This document shows positions 1 through 6,641 of a stretch of 6,663 nucleotides of DNA, piece after piece; the first letter of the stretch is position 1; every line of letters begins with the position of its first letter. Source of the stretch: Clostridium sp. CAG:413 (lineage in GTDB: Bacteria > Bacillota > Clostridia > Oscillospirales > Acutalibacteraceae); NCBI GenBank assembly GCA_000431775.1, contig FR888238.1, positions 46,229 through 52,891 of the forward strand. The letters run 5' to 3'. The notes beneath the pieces were generated by a model that was given only the letters and a program-made list of their open reading frames with translations, had not been told where the DNA came from and did no database searches. The translations under genes and the position numbers were made by a program.

Positions 1-1418
1 TTGATTTCAACAAGCGTTACGGCTCGGGGGCAGCCTCGATGAGCGCCGTCGCTGCGCCCAACAAGAGCGCGGCCGTCAGAAGCGCCATAAACTATTATCA
101 GCTCTCTCAGCACATTCTCGTGTTTAACAACCAAACGAGCGATATCTGCGACCATGGCGGGCGCGCCCAAATGCGCAGCTTGATCGATGACGCCAAAAAC
201 AACAAGCTGATATTATTTTCATATAAAAGCCCGCAATTGAGCAACGGACACGCGATAGTAATCGTCGGCTACAGCGCCGCCGCTGACGGCAGCCACACCC
301 TAATCGCATACGACAACAGATATCCGGGTCAATATATCAATATCAATGTCAGCAGCGACCTCAAAAAATGCACACTGATACTGCCCGACAAGAAAGAGGA
401 TGTATCAAGCCTCGTCTGCTGCTCCGACTTCTCCGACTTTGATATGATCGACATTGACGGCCCGAATAATGACATGAGGCTCAGTGACGAAAAATATAAT
501 AGGAGCTCGGGCACACTTGTTAGTATCAATTCTTCAGGCGCCGTAACCGTCAAAAACAGCAAGGGTCAGACCTTGACATATAAGGACGGCGAATTCGGCG
601 GAGATATGGAGATCTTATCAAAAAGCATGATAGTCAGATCGACTGCCGACGGCAGCCCCGCCCCCGAAATAATCACCGTAAACGTCAAAGAAAGCGACAC
701 CTTCACATTTGAGGGAACGGATAAGAATCTAAATGTATCGCTGACCAGCAAAAACATATTTGCAAATGTCGAAACCACAGCGGACAAGGTCGTGATATCC
801 GAGAATGACGGCATACACGCATCGGGCAACGACATCAGCTTCAACGGCAGCCTCTCGCTCAACAACAGCGTGTGCGATATGCTTGAGTTTGACGGTCAGG
901 CAAGCGGCGATGTAAAGATGACCTACAGCGGCGACGGAATTATTGTTGACGGCGCAAGCGGCAACGGCTCCGTGACGGTTTACAGCAATGTCGTTGACAC
1001 AAACACCGCTAAATTCAACACCGATTGCAGCAGCATCAAAATCAGCGGCGACGGCAGCGGAGTCGCAGGCAATGTTGAAATAACGGCATCATCCAAAAAC
1101 GACGGCGTTTATGATATTAAGCTCGCCGAGATGCAAAACAGGAAATTTGCGTTTGGCGAAAAGAATATCACAATGTATTATAAAGCAACGGGAAGCGTTG
1201 CAATCGCCAGCAATGAGGAGGTTGTTTACACCTCGTCAAACCCCGACATTGTCTCTGTCGACGCAAGCGGCAACATCACCGCACTCAAGACCGGCAGCGC
1301 AACGATAACCGCAATTGAAGCCGATTCTGGCAAATCCGACACCTGCACCGTAACCGTCAAATATGCATGGTGGCAGATACTCATCAGAATTCTGCTCCTC
1401 GGTTTCCTTTGGTATTGA
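1..1418 (+). CDS. C-terminal part of a secreted/surface protein: papain-like (C39-like) peptidase remnant, beta-rich region, Big_2 Ig-like domain, hydrophobic tail (5' end outside window)
   Basis: The gene is already open at the left edge: the frame of the ATG at 39 continues upstream without a stop to base 3 (reading DFNKRYGSGAAS), and no ribosome binding site precedes that ATG, so it is an internal Met. The first ~110 visible residues resemble the second half of a papain-fold C39-like peptidase: GHAIVIVGY (His codon at 249) followed by LIAYDNRYPG (Asp codon about 312) fits a His/Asp pair. The catalytic Cys would lie upstream, out of view, so activity cannot be judged. A long Ser/Asn/Asp/Gly-rich, beta-strand-like region follows (about 500-1140), of unknown function. 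Then comes a Big_2 domain (about 1140-1365) with the typical YTSSNPDIVSVDASGNITAL pattern and a TGSATITA strand. The last 17 residues (from AWWQILIR to LGFLWY) are aromatic and hydrophobic, perhaps a membrane or sorting anchor. Big_2 domains are common in clostridial cell-surface proteins. The Big_2 call is firm; the peptidase call is moderate. Confidence 0.8.
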   Translation, partial: DFNKRYGSGAASMSAVAAPNKSAAVRSAINYYQLSQHILVFNNQTSDICDHGGRAQMRSLIDDAKNNKLILFSYKSPQLSNGHAIVIVGYSAAADGSHTLIAYDNRYPGQYININVSSDLKKCTLILPDKKEDVSSLVCCSDFSDFDMIDIDGPNNDMRLSDEKYNRSSGTLVSINSSGAVTVKNSKGQTLTYKDGEFGGDMEILSKSMIVRSTADGSPAPEIITVNVKESDTFTFEGTDKNLNVSLTSKNIFANVETTADKVVISENDGIHASGNDISFNGSLSLNNSVCDMLEFDGQASGDVKMTYSGDGIIVDGASGNGSVTVYSNVVDTNTAKFNTDCSSIKISGDGSGVAGNVEITASSKNDGVYDIKLAEMQNRKFAFGEKNITMYYKATGSVAIASNEEVVYTSSNPDIVSVDASGNITALKTGSATITAIEADSGKSDTCTVTVKYAWWQILIRILLLGFLWY

Positions 1419-1448
1419 TATCAAGAATCCATTCGATAAAAGTTTTGC

Positions 1449-1480
1449 AAAAGCGGGAGAGGCTCACCTCTCCCGCTTTT
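1449..1480. terminator. Rho-independent terminator, probably bidirectional
   Basis: There is a perfect 14-bp inverted repeat, AAAAGCGGGAGAGG / CCTCTCCCGCTTTT, with a 4-nt loop CTCA. The GC-rich core is flanked by A-tracts and T-tracts on both sides, so it can terminate in either direction. It begins 31 nt after the stop of the Big_2 protein gene, and it would also serve the decayed convergent minus-strand gene whose stop is at 1611. Confidence 0.9.
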
Positions 1481-1610
1481 GGCCTACACAGGCGCATTCC
1501 GATCGTTAATGCTTTTCTATTGTAAATGGCGGCGGGGTATTCTCAATGTGATTTCCGATTTTGAATTGTCAAAAGCATAACCATTTCACTACAGCCAGCA
1601 CATCTCATTC
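1481..1610. other. Non-coding spacer, nothing recognised
   Basis: No open frame with a ribosome binding site, no RNA gene and no clear repeat was seen on either strand between the terminator and the minus-strand remnant. It most likely represents the 3' flanks of the two convergent genes. Confidence 0.5.
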
Positions 1611-1759
1611 TCACAGTTGCTCAACACCCAACGCCTTATATACCGCGTCCTCTGTGCTCTGATAGAAACGAATTTAAACTGACTATATGACAATTTCATG
1701 TCGAGTTCTTGGATTTTTTCTACAAACAGATGGAATAAGATATTGATTTTTTTGACGAT
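1611..1759 (-). pseudogene. Frameshifted 3' remnant of an unidentified minus-strand gene
   Basis: On the minus strand, codons from about 1759 down to 1673 read a protein-like, helix-forming stretch (FVEKIQELDMKLSYSQFK). A frame change near 1671-1672 then leads directly into RFYQSTEDAVYKALGVEQL and a TGA stop at 1613-1611. Each piece is short and could be chance. However, the two join into one continuous, amphipathic, charged sequence that looks like an authentic protein C-terminus, and the stop faces the bidirectional terminator at 1449-1480 as a convergent gene would. No start codon or upstream part is present: the frame is closed by TAA at 1762-1760, and the regulator's promoter overlies that end. 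I do not recognise the family. The reading is inference from sequence character only. Confidence 0.4.
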
Positions 1760-1771
1760 TTATGCTATAAT
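1743..1771 (+). promoter_or_regulatory. Sigma-A promoter with extended -10 for the Xre regulator gene
   Basis: A -35 box TTGATT (1743-1748) is followed, after a 17-nt spacer, by TATAAT (1766-1771), preceded by TG in the extended -10 position (TGCTATAAT). Transcription would start near 1778 and give a leader of about 35 nt before the regulator's start codon. A better -35 match, TTGACG at 1752, is only 8 nt from the -10 and so cannot be used with it. Confidence 0.75.
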
Positions 1772-1813
1772 AATTTATATTTACTGAAACTGTGAAAAAT
1801 AAGGAGTAATACC

Positions 1814-2026
1814 ATGAAGATTAGCTATAAAAAGCTCTGGGTCATGCTTATTCAAAGAGATATAACTAAAATGAAATTAAAAGCTGATGTCGGAATTTCT
1901 GCAGGAACAATGAGTAAACTCAACAAAGGAGAAGATGTTGCCCTTTCTGTTTTGTTGCGAATTTGCGATTATTTAAACTGTGACATCGGTGATATTTGTG
2001 AAGCTGTACGAGTAACTAACGGCTGA
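1814..2026 (+). CDS. Small Xre/Cro-CI-type helix-turn-helix regulator (YozG-like)
   Basis: This is a 70-residue protein consisting of little more than one helix-turn-helix domain of the Cro/CI (Xre) family. After a short N-terminal helix (YKKLWVMLIQRDI), the segment KMKLKADVGISAGTMSKLNKGE (about residues 19-40) matches the scaffold and recognition helices; the GISAGTMSKLNKG part is the hallmark pattern. The end (LLRICDYLNCDIGDICE) is the usual closing helix pair. The size fits the stand-alone YozG-like regulators of Firmicutes, which bind DNA as dimers. The start is supported by TAAGGAG at 1800-1806, seven bases before the ATG, and by the promoter upstream. It sits on the same strand 266 bases before hsdR and may control the restriction operon or itself; that is inference, since such genes also occur as unrelated neighbours. 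It appears more AT-rich than the hsd genes. Confidence 0.85.
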   Translation: MKISYKKLWVMLIQRDITKMKLKADVGISAGTMSKLNKGEDVALSVLLRICDYLNCDIGDICEAVRVTNG

Positions 2027-2030
2027 ATCC

Positions 2031-2059
2031 TGTTTTTGGTACAGTTTTTTTGCTATTAT
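2031..2059 (+). promoter_or_regulatory. Candidate promoter (extended -10) for the remnant ORF and hsdRM operon
   Basis: TATTAT at 2054-2059 is preceded by TG in the extended -10 position (TGCTATTAT), closely matching the TGCTATAAT of the regulator's promoter. The -35 is weak: TGTTTT at 2031-2036 lies 17 nt upstream. An alternative is TTGGTA (2036-2041) with TATATA (2057-2062), 15 nt apart. Transcription would start near 2066-2070, about 225 nt before hsdR. No other promoter of this quality was seen before hsdR. Confidence 0.5.
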
Positions 2060-2069
2060 ATAAAAGTAA

Positions 2070-2087
2070 GAGACAACCGGATGTCTC
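2070..2087. promoter_or_regulatory. Inverted repeat, candidate operator or leader hairpin
   Basis: GAGACA and TGTCTC form perfect 6-bp arms around a 6-nt centre (ACCGGA). The repeat lies between the extended -10 (2054-2059) and the ribosome binding site at 2091-2097, so a bound dimer would block transcription, or the RNA hairpin would sit just 5' of the ribosome site. The nearest DNA-binding protein is the Xre regulator encoded just upstream. Assigning the site to that protein is inference. Confidence 0.45.
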
Positions 2088-2101
2088 GATAAGGTGATAA
2101 A

Positions 2102-2173
2102 ATGCAGATTATAGATAACATCAATATGACTGTCAAAGGCGATCTGCAAGCGGGCATTAAGAAAGGGAGCTAA
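2102..2173 (+). pseudogene. 23-codon ORF, probable severed N-terminus of a helicase-like (PLD-domain) protein
   Basis: An ATG preceded by AAGGTGA (2091-2097) opens a 23-codon frame beginning MQIIDNINMTVKGDL and ending in KKGS before TAA. From memory, large SNF2-type helicases with an N-terminal phospholipase-D-like domain in Firmicutes and neighbours begin in this way (IIDNIN, then DDL, then a Lys-Gly-Ser-Lys segment leading into a conserved Ala/Cys/Phe-Ser strand). Here the match stops just where that strand would begin, so this looks like the leftover start of such a gene after a deletion. The alternative is a functional leader peptide or simply a chance ORF in the hsdR 5' region. The promoter and ribosome site in front of it would now belong to the hsdRM transcript. 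The family assignment rests on recollection of a short motif and needs a search. Confidence 0.4.
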
Positions 2174-2292
2174 ATAGGTAACGCAAAGTTGAAGAAATTG
2201 AGAAATAGGATACGAATTTCATTACGATATAGTAACGAAATCAGAGATTGCCTTGGAGTAAAAAATGATCCTCAAGTAAAGGAGTTGAAGAT
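2174..2292 (+). other. Spacer between remnant ORF and hsdR, possibly with decayed coding sequence
   Basis: This stretch stays open in the same frame as the 23-codon remnant after its TAA, and reads a protein-like sequence including ISLRYSNEIRDCLGVKNDP and VKELKIWL. It could be initiated at a TTG (2189), but no ribosome binding site precedes that codon, and the frame runs on into hsdR as a shadow until 2392. It may be a second fragment of a deleted gene or just the hsdR leader. No RNA structure of note was seen. Confidence 0.3.
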
Positions 2293-5058
2293 ATGGCTTA
2301 CCAAAGCGAAGCCGCTCTTGAACAGCAATTTATCGAACAGCTTAACAAGCAAGAATACAGCACTGTGTCCATACCAAACTATGACGCAATAGTTGCAAAC
2401 TTCAAAGTACAGTTTGAAGCCTTCAACGCTTCAAAACTTGACACTCCAATCACTGACAAAGAATGGGAACGAATTTTTAATTTGATGCTCGGAAAGTCGG
2501 TGTTTCAAAGTGCGAAAATTCTTAGAGACAAGTTTGTACTTGAAAGAGAAGATGGAACCAAAGTATATCTGTCTTTTTTTGACCAAGATCACACGAAGAA
2601 CATATTCCAAGTAACTCATCAGACTACTGTTGTCGGTAAGTACGTCAATCGTTACGACGTGACGATTCTCGTAAACGGTTTGCCCCTGATCCAAGTAGAA
2701 TTAAAGCGCCGTGGTATTGACATCCGCGAGGCAGTCAATCAAGTTATGCGTTATAAGAAGCACTCCTACAATGGGCTGTATCATTTCATTCAGCTCTTCA
2801 TTGTTTCCAACGGTGTTGACACAAAGTATTTTGCCAATTCCGACAGAGACCTTATGTACAGCCTCGCTTTCTTCTGGACTGATTTCAATAACGTCCGCAT
2901 CACCAATTTGAAGGATTTTTCGATTTCTTTCCTTGCGAGGGATCACATCATCAAAATGCTGACACGCTACACCATCCTAAACGATACCGATAAGATTTTG
3001 ATGGTCATGCGTCCCTATCAGGTCTATGCCGTAGAAGCGCTGATCCGTCAGGCAACGCTCACAAACCGGAATGCGTATATTTGGCACACAACCGGTGCGG
3101 GCAAGACATTGACATCCTTTAAGACTGCGCAAATCCTCGCAGCAAATCCGAACATCAAAAAAGTCATTTTCCTTGTTGACCGAAAAGACTTGGATTCTCA
3201 GACAACCGAAGAGTTTAACAAGTTTGAGGCTGGCTCCGTTGACGTAACAGATCGCACAGATGTCCTTGTCCGCCAGATGAAGGATAAGAACCGGCAGCTT
3301 ATCGTCACCACAATGCAGAAGATGGCAAACGCCGTAAAGCGCCCTCAGTACGAAAAAGTAATGGACGCATACAAAGACGAGAAGGTTGTCTTTATCATTG
3401 ACGAATGCCATCGCAGTCAGTTCGGGGATATGCACAAGGACATTGTGCGGCATTTCAAAAAGGCACAGTTTTTCGGTTTCACGGGAACGCCTCGTTTTGA
3501 AGTCAACGGTAAAACCGAGGGTAAAATTACGCAAACAACGGAAATGCTCTTTGGTGAGTGCCTTCACAATTATCTGATTAAAGACGCCATCTTCGATAAT
3601 AATGTTCTGGGCTTCCACATCGAATACATAAAAACAATGGAGGGCGATTTTGACTGGGATGACCCCACACTCGCAGACGCGATTGATATAGGCGAACTCT
3701 ATATGTCCGATGAGCGAATGTCTCTGATCGCCAATCACATCATCCAGAACCACAAGGCAAAAACCCGAAATAGACAGTATACGGCTATTTTTGCCGTGTC
3801 CTCTATTGACGCCCTTGTTAAGTATTACGACATTTTCAAGAAGATCAAGCATGACCTGAATATCAGCGGTATCTTCTCCTACGGGCAGAATGAGGATGCC
3901 GAGGGCAAGGACGAGCATAGCCGTGATTCGTTGGAGCGTATCATCAAGGACTACAATGAGATGTACGGAACCAATTTCTCCACAGATACGTTCTCGGCTT
4001 ATCACAAGGACATCTCTGATCGAGTAAAGGGAAAGAAAACAAAGTCGCTTGATATTCTCATTGTCGTGAATATGTTCCTGACCGGATTTGACAGCAAGCA
4101 GCTCTCCGTCCTTTATGTGGACAAGGACTTGAAGTATCATGATTTGCTGCAAGCCTATTCCCGAACAAACCGCGTGGAGAAGGAAACAAAACCCTTTGGC
4201 ATTATCATTTGCTACCGCAACCTCAAAAAACGTACTGATGACGCGCTGACGCTCTTCTCTAAGAGTCAAGATACCTCCGGCATCGTTGTTCCGGGGTATC
4301 AATACTTCGTGGAGAAGTTCAACGAAATGGTGATGAAGCTCAAGGAAATTGCTCTGTTCCCTGAGTCCGTGGACACGATGCAGAACGATGACGATCAAAA
4401 GAAGTTCGTCGTGACCTTCCGGGAGCTGACAAAGTATCTCCAATCGTTGCAGACCTTTATTGAGTTCAGTTTCGATCAGGATGCTCTTATCATGTCCGAG
4501 CAGGAATACCAGGACTACAAGAGCAAATACCTCATGCTCTACTCAAGGCAAAAAACGGACCGCGAGGTTGTCTCCGTCTTGAACGATGTTGATTTCTGCA
4601 TCGAATTGATGGAGAGTGACAGGATCAATGTGGCATACATTATGAACCTAATCCGGAACATCCATTTCGGCGATCCCAAGCAGAAGGATTATGATATTAA
4701 AAATATAAAGGATGAGCTGGGTAGAACCGACAACCCGCAGTTGCTCCGGAAAGTCGAAATCCTGCAAGCGTTCTTGGATCGTGTTGTTGTCGGCTTGGAA
4801 AGTGCGGATGAAATTGATGCAGCCTATAACGACTTTGAAAACGAAGCAAAGCGCGAAGAGATTGTTGCCTTTGCAAAGGCCGAGGACATTGACGCATCTA
4901 TGCTGACGGATATTATTTCGGAATATGAGTTTTCCGGTACAATGGATGCAGGAAATATTCGAGACAGGATTGAAAAGCCCTTGCCGCTTTTGAAGAAACG
5001 CTCCCTTGTAAATCGAATCGTTGATTTCATCCGGCAGCACACAGAGAAATACCAATAA
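2293..5058 (+). CDS. hsdR: Type I restriction enzyme, R (restriction/translocation) subunit HsdR
   Basis: This 921-aa subunit of the type I restriction complex uses ATP to translocate DNA and then cuts unmethylated DNA. The N-terminal HSDR_N nuclease domain carries the PD-(D/E)xK residues Asp122 (RYDVTIL), Glu136 and Lys138 (QVELKRR), followed by the RecB-like QxxxY motif Gln150/Tyr154 (QVMRY). The 14-residue Asp-to-Glu spacing is as I recall for EcoR124I. The SF2 helicase motor follows: Walker A TTGAGKT (266-272), DECH box (370-373), motif III FTGTPR (396-401), motif V region NMFLTGFD (593-600) and motif VI QAYSRTNR (620-627). The C-terminal ~250 residues are helical, as expected for the part that docks on the methylase. 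The start is set by AAAGGAG (2278-2284), eight bases before the ATG, and by the family-typical beginning MAYQSEAALEQQFIEQL. Length is within the usual range (about 900-1050) and nothing is truncated or mutated. It is followed after 12 bases by hsdM, so the two are one operon. Confidence 0.97.
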   Translation: MAYQSEAALEQQFIEQLNKQEYSTVSIPNYDAIVANFKVQFEAFNASKLDTPITDKEWERIFNLMLGKSVFQSAKILRDKFVLEREDGTKVYLSFFDQDHTKNIFQVTHQTTVVGKYVNRYDVTILVNGLPLIQVELKRRGIDIREAVNQVMRYKKHSYNGLYHFIQLFIVSNGVDTKYFANSDRDLMYSLAFFWTDFNNVRITNLKDFSISFLARDHIIKMLTRYTILNDTDKILMVMRPYQVYAVEALIRQATLTNRNAYIWHTTGAGKTLTSFKTAQILAANPNIKKVIFLVDRKDLDSQTTEEFNKFEAGSVDVTDRTDVLVRQMKDKNRQLIVTTMQKMANAVKRPQYEKVMDAYKDEKVVFIIDECHRSQFGDMHKDIVRHFKKAQFFGFTGTPRFEVNGKTEGKITQTTEMLFGECLHNYLIKDAIFDNNVLGFHIEYIKTMEGDFDWDDPTLADAIDIGELYMSDERMSLIANHIIQNHKAKTRNRQYTAIFAVSSIDALVKYYDIFKKIKHDLNISGIFSYGQNEDAEGKDEHSRDSLERIIKDYNEMYGTNFSTDTFSAYHKDISDRVKGKKTKSLDILIVVNMFLTGFDSKQLSVLYVDKDLKYHDLLQAYSRTNRVEKETKPFGIIICYRNLKKRTDDALTLFSKSQDTSGIVVPGYQYFVEKFNEMVMKLKEIALFPESVDTMQNDDDQKKFVVTFRELTKYLQSLQTFIEFSFDQDALIMSEQEYQDYKSKYLMLYSRQKTDREVVSVLNDVDFCIELMESDRINVAYIMNLIRNIHFGDPKQKDYDIKNIKDELGRTDNPQLLRKVEILQAFLDRVVVGLESADEIDAAYNDFENEAKREEIVAFAKAEDIDASMLTDIISEYEFSGTMDAGNIRDRIEKPLPLLKKRSLVNRIVDFIRQHTEKYQ

Positions 5059-5064
5059 GGAGAG
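5056..5064 (+). promoter_or_regulatory. Ribosome binding site of hsdM overlapping the hsdR stop codon
   Basis: TAAGGAGAG contains the hsdR stop TAA and a near-consensus Shine-Dalgarno, with GGAG eight bases before the hsdM ATG. The arrangement suggests that ribosomes finishing hsdR help initiate hsdM, which would couple R and M subunit synthesis. Confidence 0.8.
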
Positions 5065-5070
5065 AGACAG

Positions 5071-6639
5071 ATGGATAATTCGATTCAGACTCACCAGAAA
5101 GAGCTTTGCAATAAGCTATGGGCAATGGCAAATGCCTTGCGCGGGAACCTGGAGGCGTATGAGTTCAAGAACTACATTTTGGGCATGATCTTCTACTACT
5201 ACCTTTCCGACCGGACAGAGAAGTATATGGCAAATCTTCTCAAAGATGACGGTATCGGTTATGAAGAGGCATGGGCGGATGAAGAGTACAAAACCGCCGT
5301 TATCGAAGAGGCTCTGCGCGATCTCGGCTATGTCATCGAGCCGCAGTATTTGTTCCGCAAGATGGTCAAGATGGTAGAAAACCGCTCCTTCGATATTGAG
5401 TTCTTGCAAAGCGCAATCAATGCGCTGATGGAATCCACAATCGGAAATGATTCTCAGGAAGACTTCGACGGACTGTTTTCTGATATGCAGCTCGATTCCT
5501 CAAAGCTCGGTCATACTGTCAAAGACAGAAGTGCTGTTATGGCAAAGATCATCGCTTCGCTGGACGAAATCAACTTCGGCGTGGATGACACCAAAATTGA
5601 CGTTCTTGGTAACGCCTATGAATATCTGATCGGTCAGTTTGCTGCAACTGCTGGCAAAAAAGCTGGTGAGTTCTATACGCCCTCCGGTCCTGCCGAATTG
5701 CTTTGCCGTCTAGCTTGCCTCGGTCTCACGGATGTCAAGGATGCAGCCGACCCCACCTGTGGCTCTGGTTCACTGCTGCTGCGTCTCAAGAACTATGCCA
5801 ACGTGAGAAACTACTATGGACAGGAATTGACCTCCACGACTTATAACCTCGCCAGAATGAACATGATTCTGCGCGGAATCCCGTATCGCAACTTTAACAT
5901 CTACAACGGGGATACCTTGGAGCATGACTACTTCGGGGACATGAAGTTCCGTGTTCAGGTTGCCAATCCTCCTTATTCTGCAAACTGGTCTGCCGATATG
6001 CACTTCATGGAGGACGAGCGTTTCAATGAGTATGGCAAACTTGCTCCGAAGAGCAAGGCTGACTTTGCCTTTGTTCAGCACATGGTTTACCACATGGACG
6101 AAGATGGACGAGCTGTTGTCCTGCTGCCTCACGGCGTTCTGTTCCGTGGTGCTGCTGAGGAAGTAATCCGCAAGCATCTCATTCAAAAATTAAACGTTCT
6201 GGACGCGGTAATCGGTTTGCCTGCAAATCTGTTCTTTGGTACGGGTATCCCTGTCTGCGTTCTTGTTCTCAAGAGAGAGCGCAATGGTAACTCTGACAAT
6301 ATTCTTTTCATAGACGCTTCCAGCGACTTTGAAGCCGGAAAGAACCAGAATATCCTTCGGGAGTGCGACATTGACAAGATTGTTGAGACCTACGAGCGCC
6401 GTCAGGATGTCAATAAATACGCTCATGTTGCAACAATGCAGGAGATTGAAGAGAACGGCTTCAACCTGAATATCCCTCGCTATGTTGACACCTTTGAGCC
6501 GGAACCTGAGATTGACCTGAATGAAGTTGCCGCTGAGATTCGCAAGCTGCAATCTGAAATCAAGGATATTGATGCGGAACTGAAACCGTTTTTTGATGAG
6601 CTGGGGCTGGATTTCCCCTTTGACGTGGAGGACAAATAA
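5071..6639 (+). CDS. hsdM: Type I restriction enzyme, M (DNA adenine-N6 methyltransferase) subunit HsdM
   Basis: This 522-aa methyltransferase subunit transfers a methyl group from S-adenosylmethionine to the N6 of adenine in the site chosen by HsdS, and is also needed as part of the restriction complex. The N-terminal HsdM_N helical domain (about 8-145, LWAMANALRGNLEAYEFKNY) is followed by the N6_Mtase domain. In it one sees GEFYTP (199-204), the SAM-binding motif I DPTCGSG (227-233), the acidic loop YGQE (249-252), NGDTL (279-283), and the catalytic motif IV NPPY (299-302). Further family segments are LLPHGVLFRG (351-360) and IGLPANLFFGTGIPVCVLVL (381-400). The C-terminus (about 483-512, IDLNEVAAEIRKLQSEIKDI) is a short predicted coiled coil of the kind that contacts HsdS. 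Length matches the EcoR124I-like (type IC) methylases, which are about 520 aa. All key residues are intact. Confidence 0.97.
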   Translation: MDNSIQTHQKELCNKLWAMANALRGNLEAYEFKNYILGMIFYYYLSDRTEKYMANLLKDDGIGYEEAWADEEYKTAVIEEALRDLGYVIEPQYLFRKMVKMVENRSFDIEFLQSAINALMESTIGNDSQEDFDGLFSDMQLDSSKLGHTVKDRSAVMAKIIASLDEINFGVDDTKIDVLGNAYEYLIGQFAATAGKKAGEFYTPSGPAELLCRLACLGLTDVKDAADPTCGSGSLLLRLKNYANVRNYYGQELTSTTYNLARMNMILRGIPYRNFNIYNGDTLEHDYFGDMKFRVQVANPPYSANWSADMHFMEDERFNEYGKLAPKSKADFAFVQHMVYHMDEDGRAVVLLPHGVLFRGAAEEVIRKHLIQKLNVLDAVIGLPANLFFGTGIPVCVLVLKRERNGNSDNILFIDASSDFEAGKNQNILRECDIDKIVETYERRQDVNKYAHVATMQEIEENGFNLNIPRYVDTFEPEPEIDLNEVAAEIRKLQSEIKDIDAELKPFFDELGLDFPFDVEDK

Positions 6640-6641
6640 TT

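Noticed and set aside
39..41. ATG at 39 as the true start of the first gene
   Set aside because: No Shine-Dalgarno precedes it, the frame is open to the left edge with protein-like sequence, and a peptidase domain starting there would lack its N-terminal half and catalytic Cys. The gene is taken as cut by the window edge.
1752..1757. TTGACG as the -35 box of the regulator promoter
   Set aside because: It is only 8 nt from the TATAAT box; TTGATT at 1743 has the correct 17-nt spacing.
1814..2026. Antitoxin of a toxin-antitoxin pair
   Set aside because: No intact toxin-sized ORF adjoins the regulator on either side; the neighbouring short frames are remnants without a recognisable toxin fold.
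2030..2051. Possible terminator after the Xre gene (CTGT...ACAG followed by seven T)
   Set aside because: The stem is only 4 bp with a 7-nt loop and AT-rich, too weak for a rho-independent terminator; the T-run is more likely part of the promoter region of the next transcript.
2189..2392. 67-codon plus-strand ORF with TTG start overlapping the hsdR start
   Set aside because: No ribosome binding site precedes the TTG, and half of it overlaps hsdR out of frame. It was not called as a gene; only its upstream half is mentioned as possible decayed sequence.
2977..4443. Long minus-strand open frame (488 codons) opposite hsdR
   Set aside because: It lies entirely inside the hsdR coding region, whose motifs are unmistakable; its translation is rich in Val/Ile/Leu/His with no domain pattern and has no ribosome binding site. 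It is a shadow of codon use on the opposite strand.
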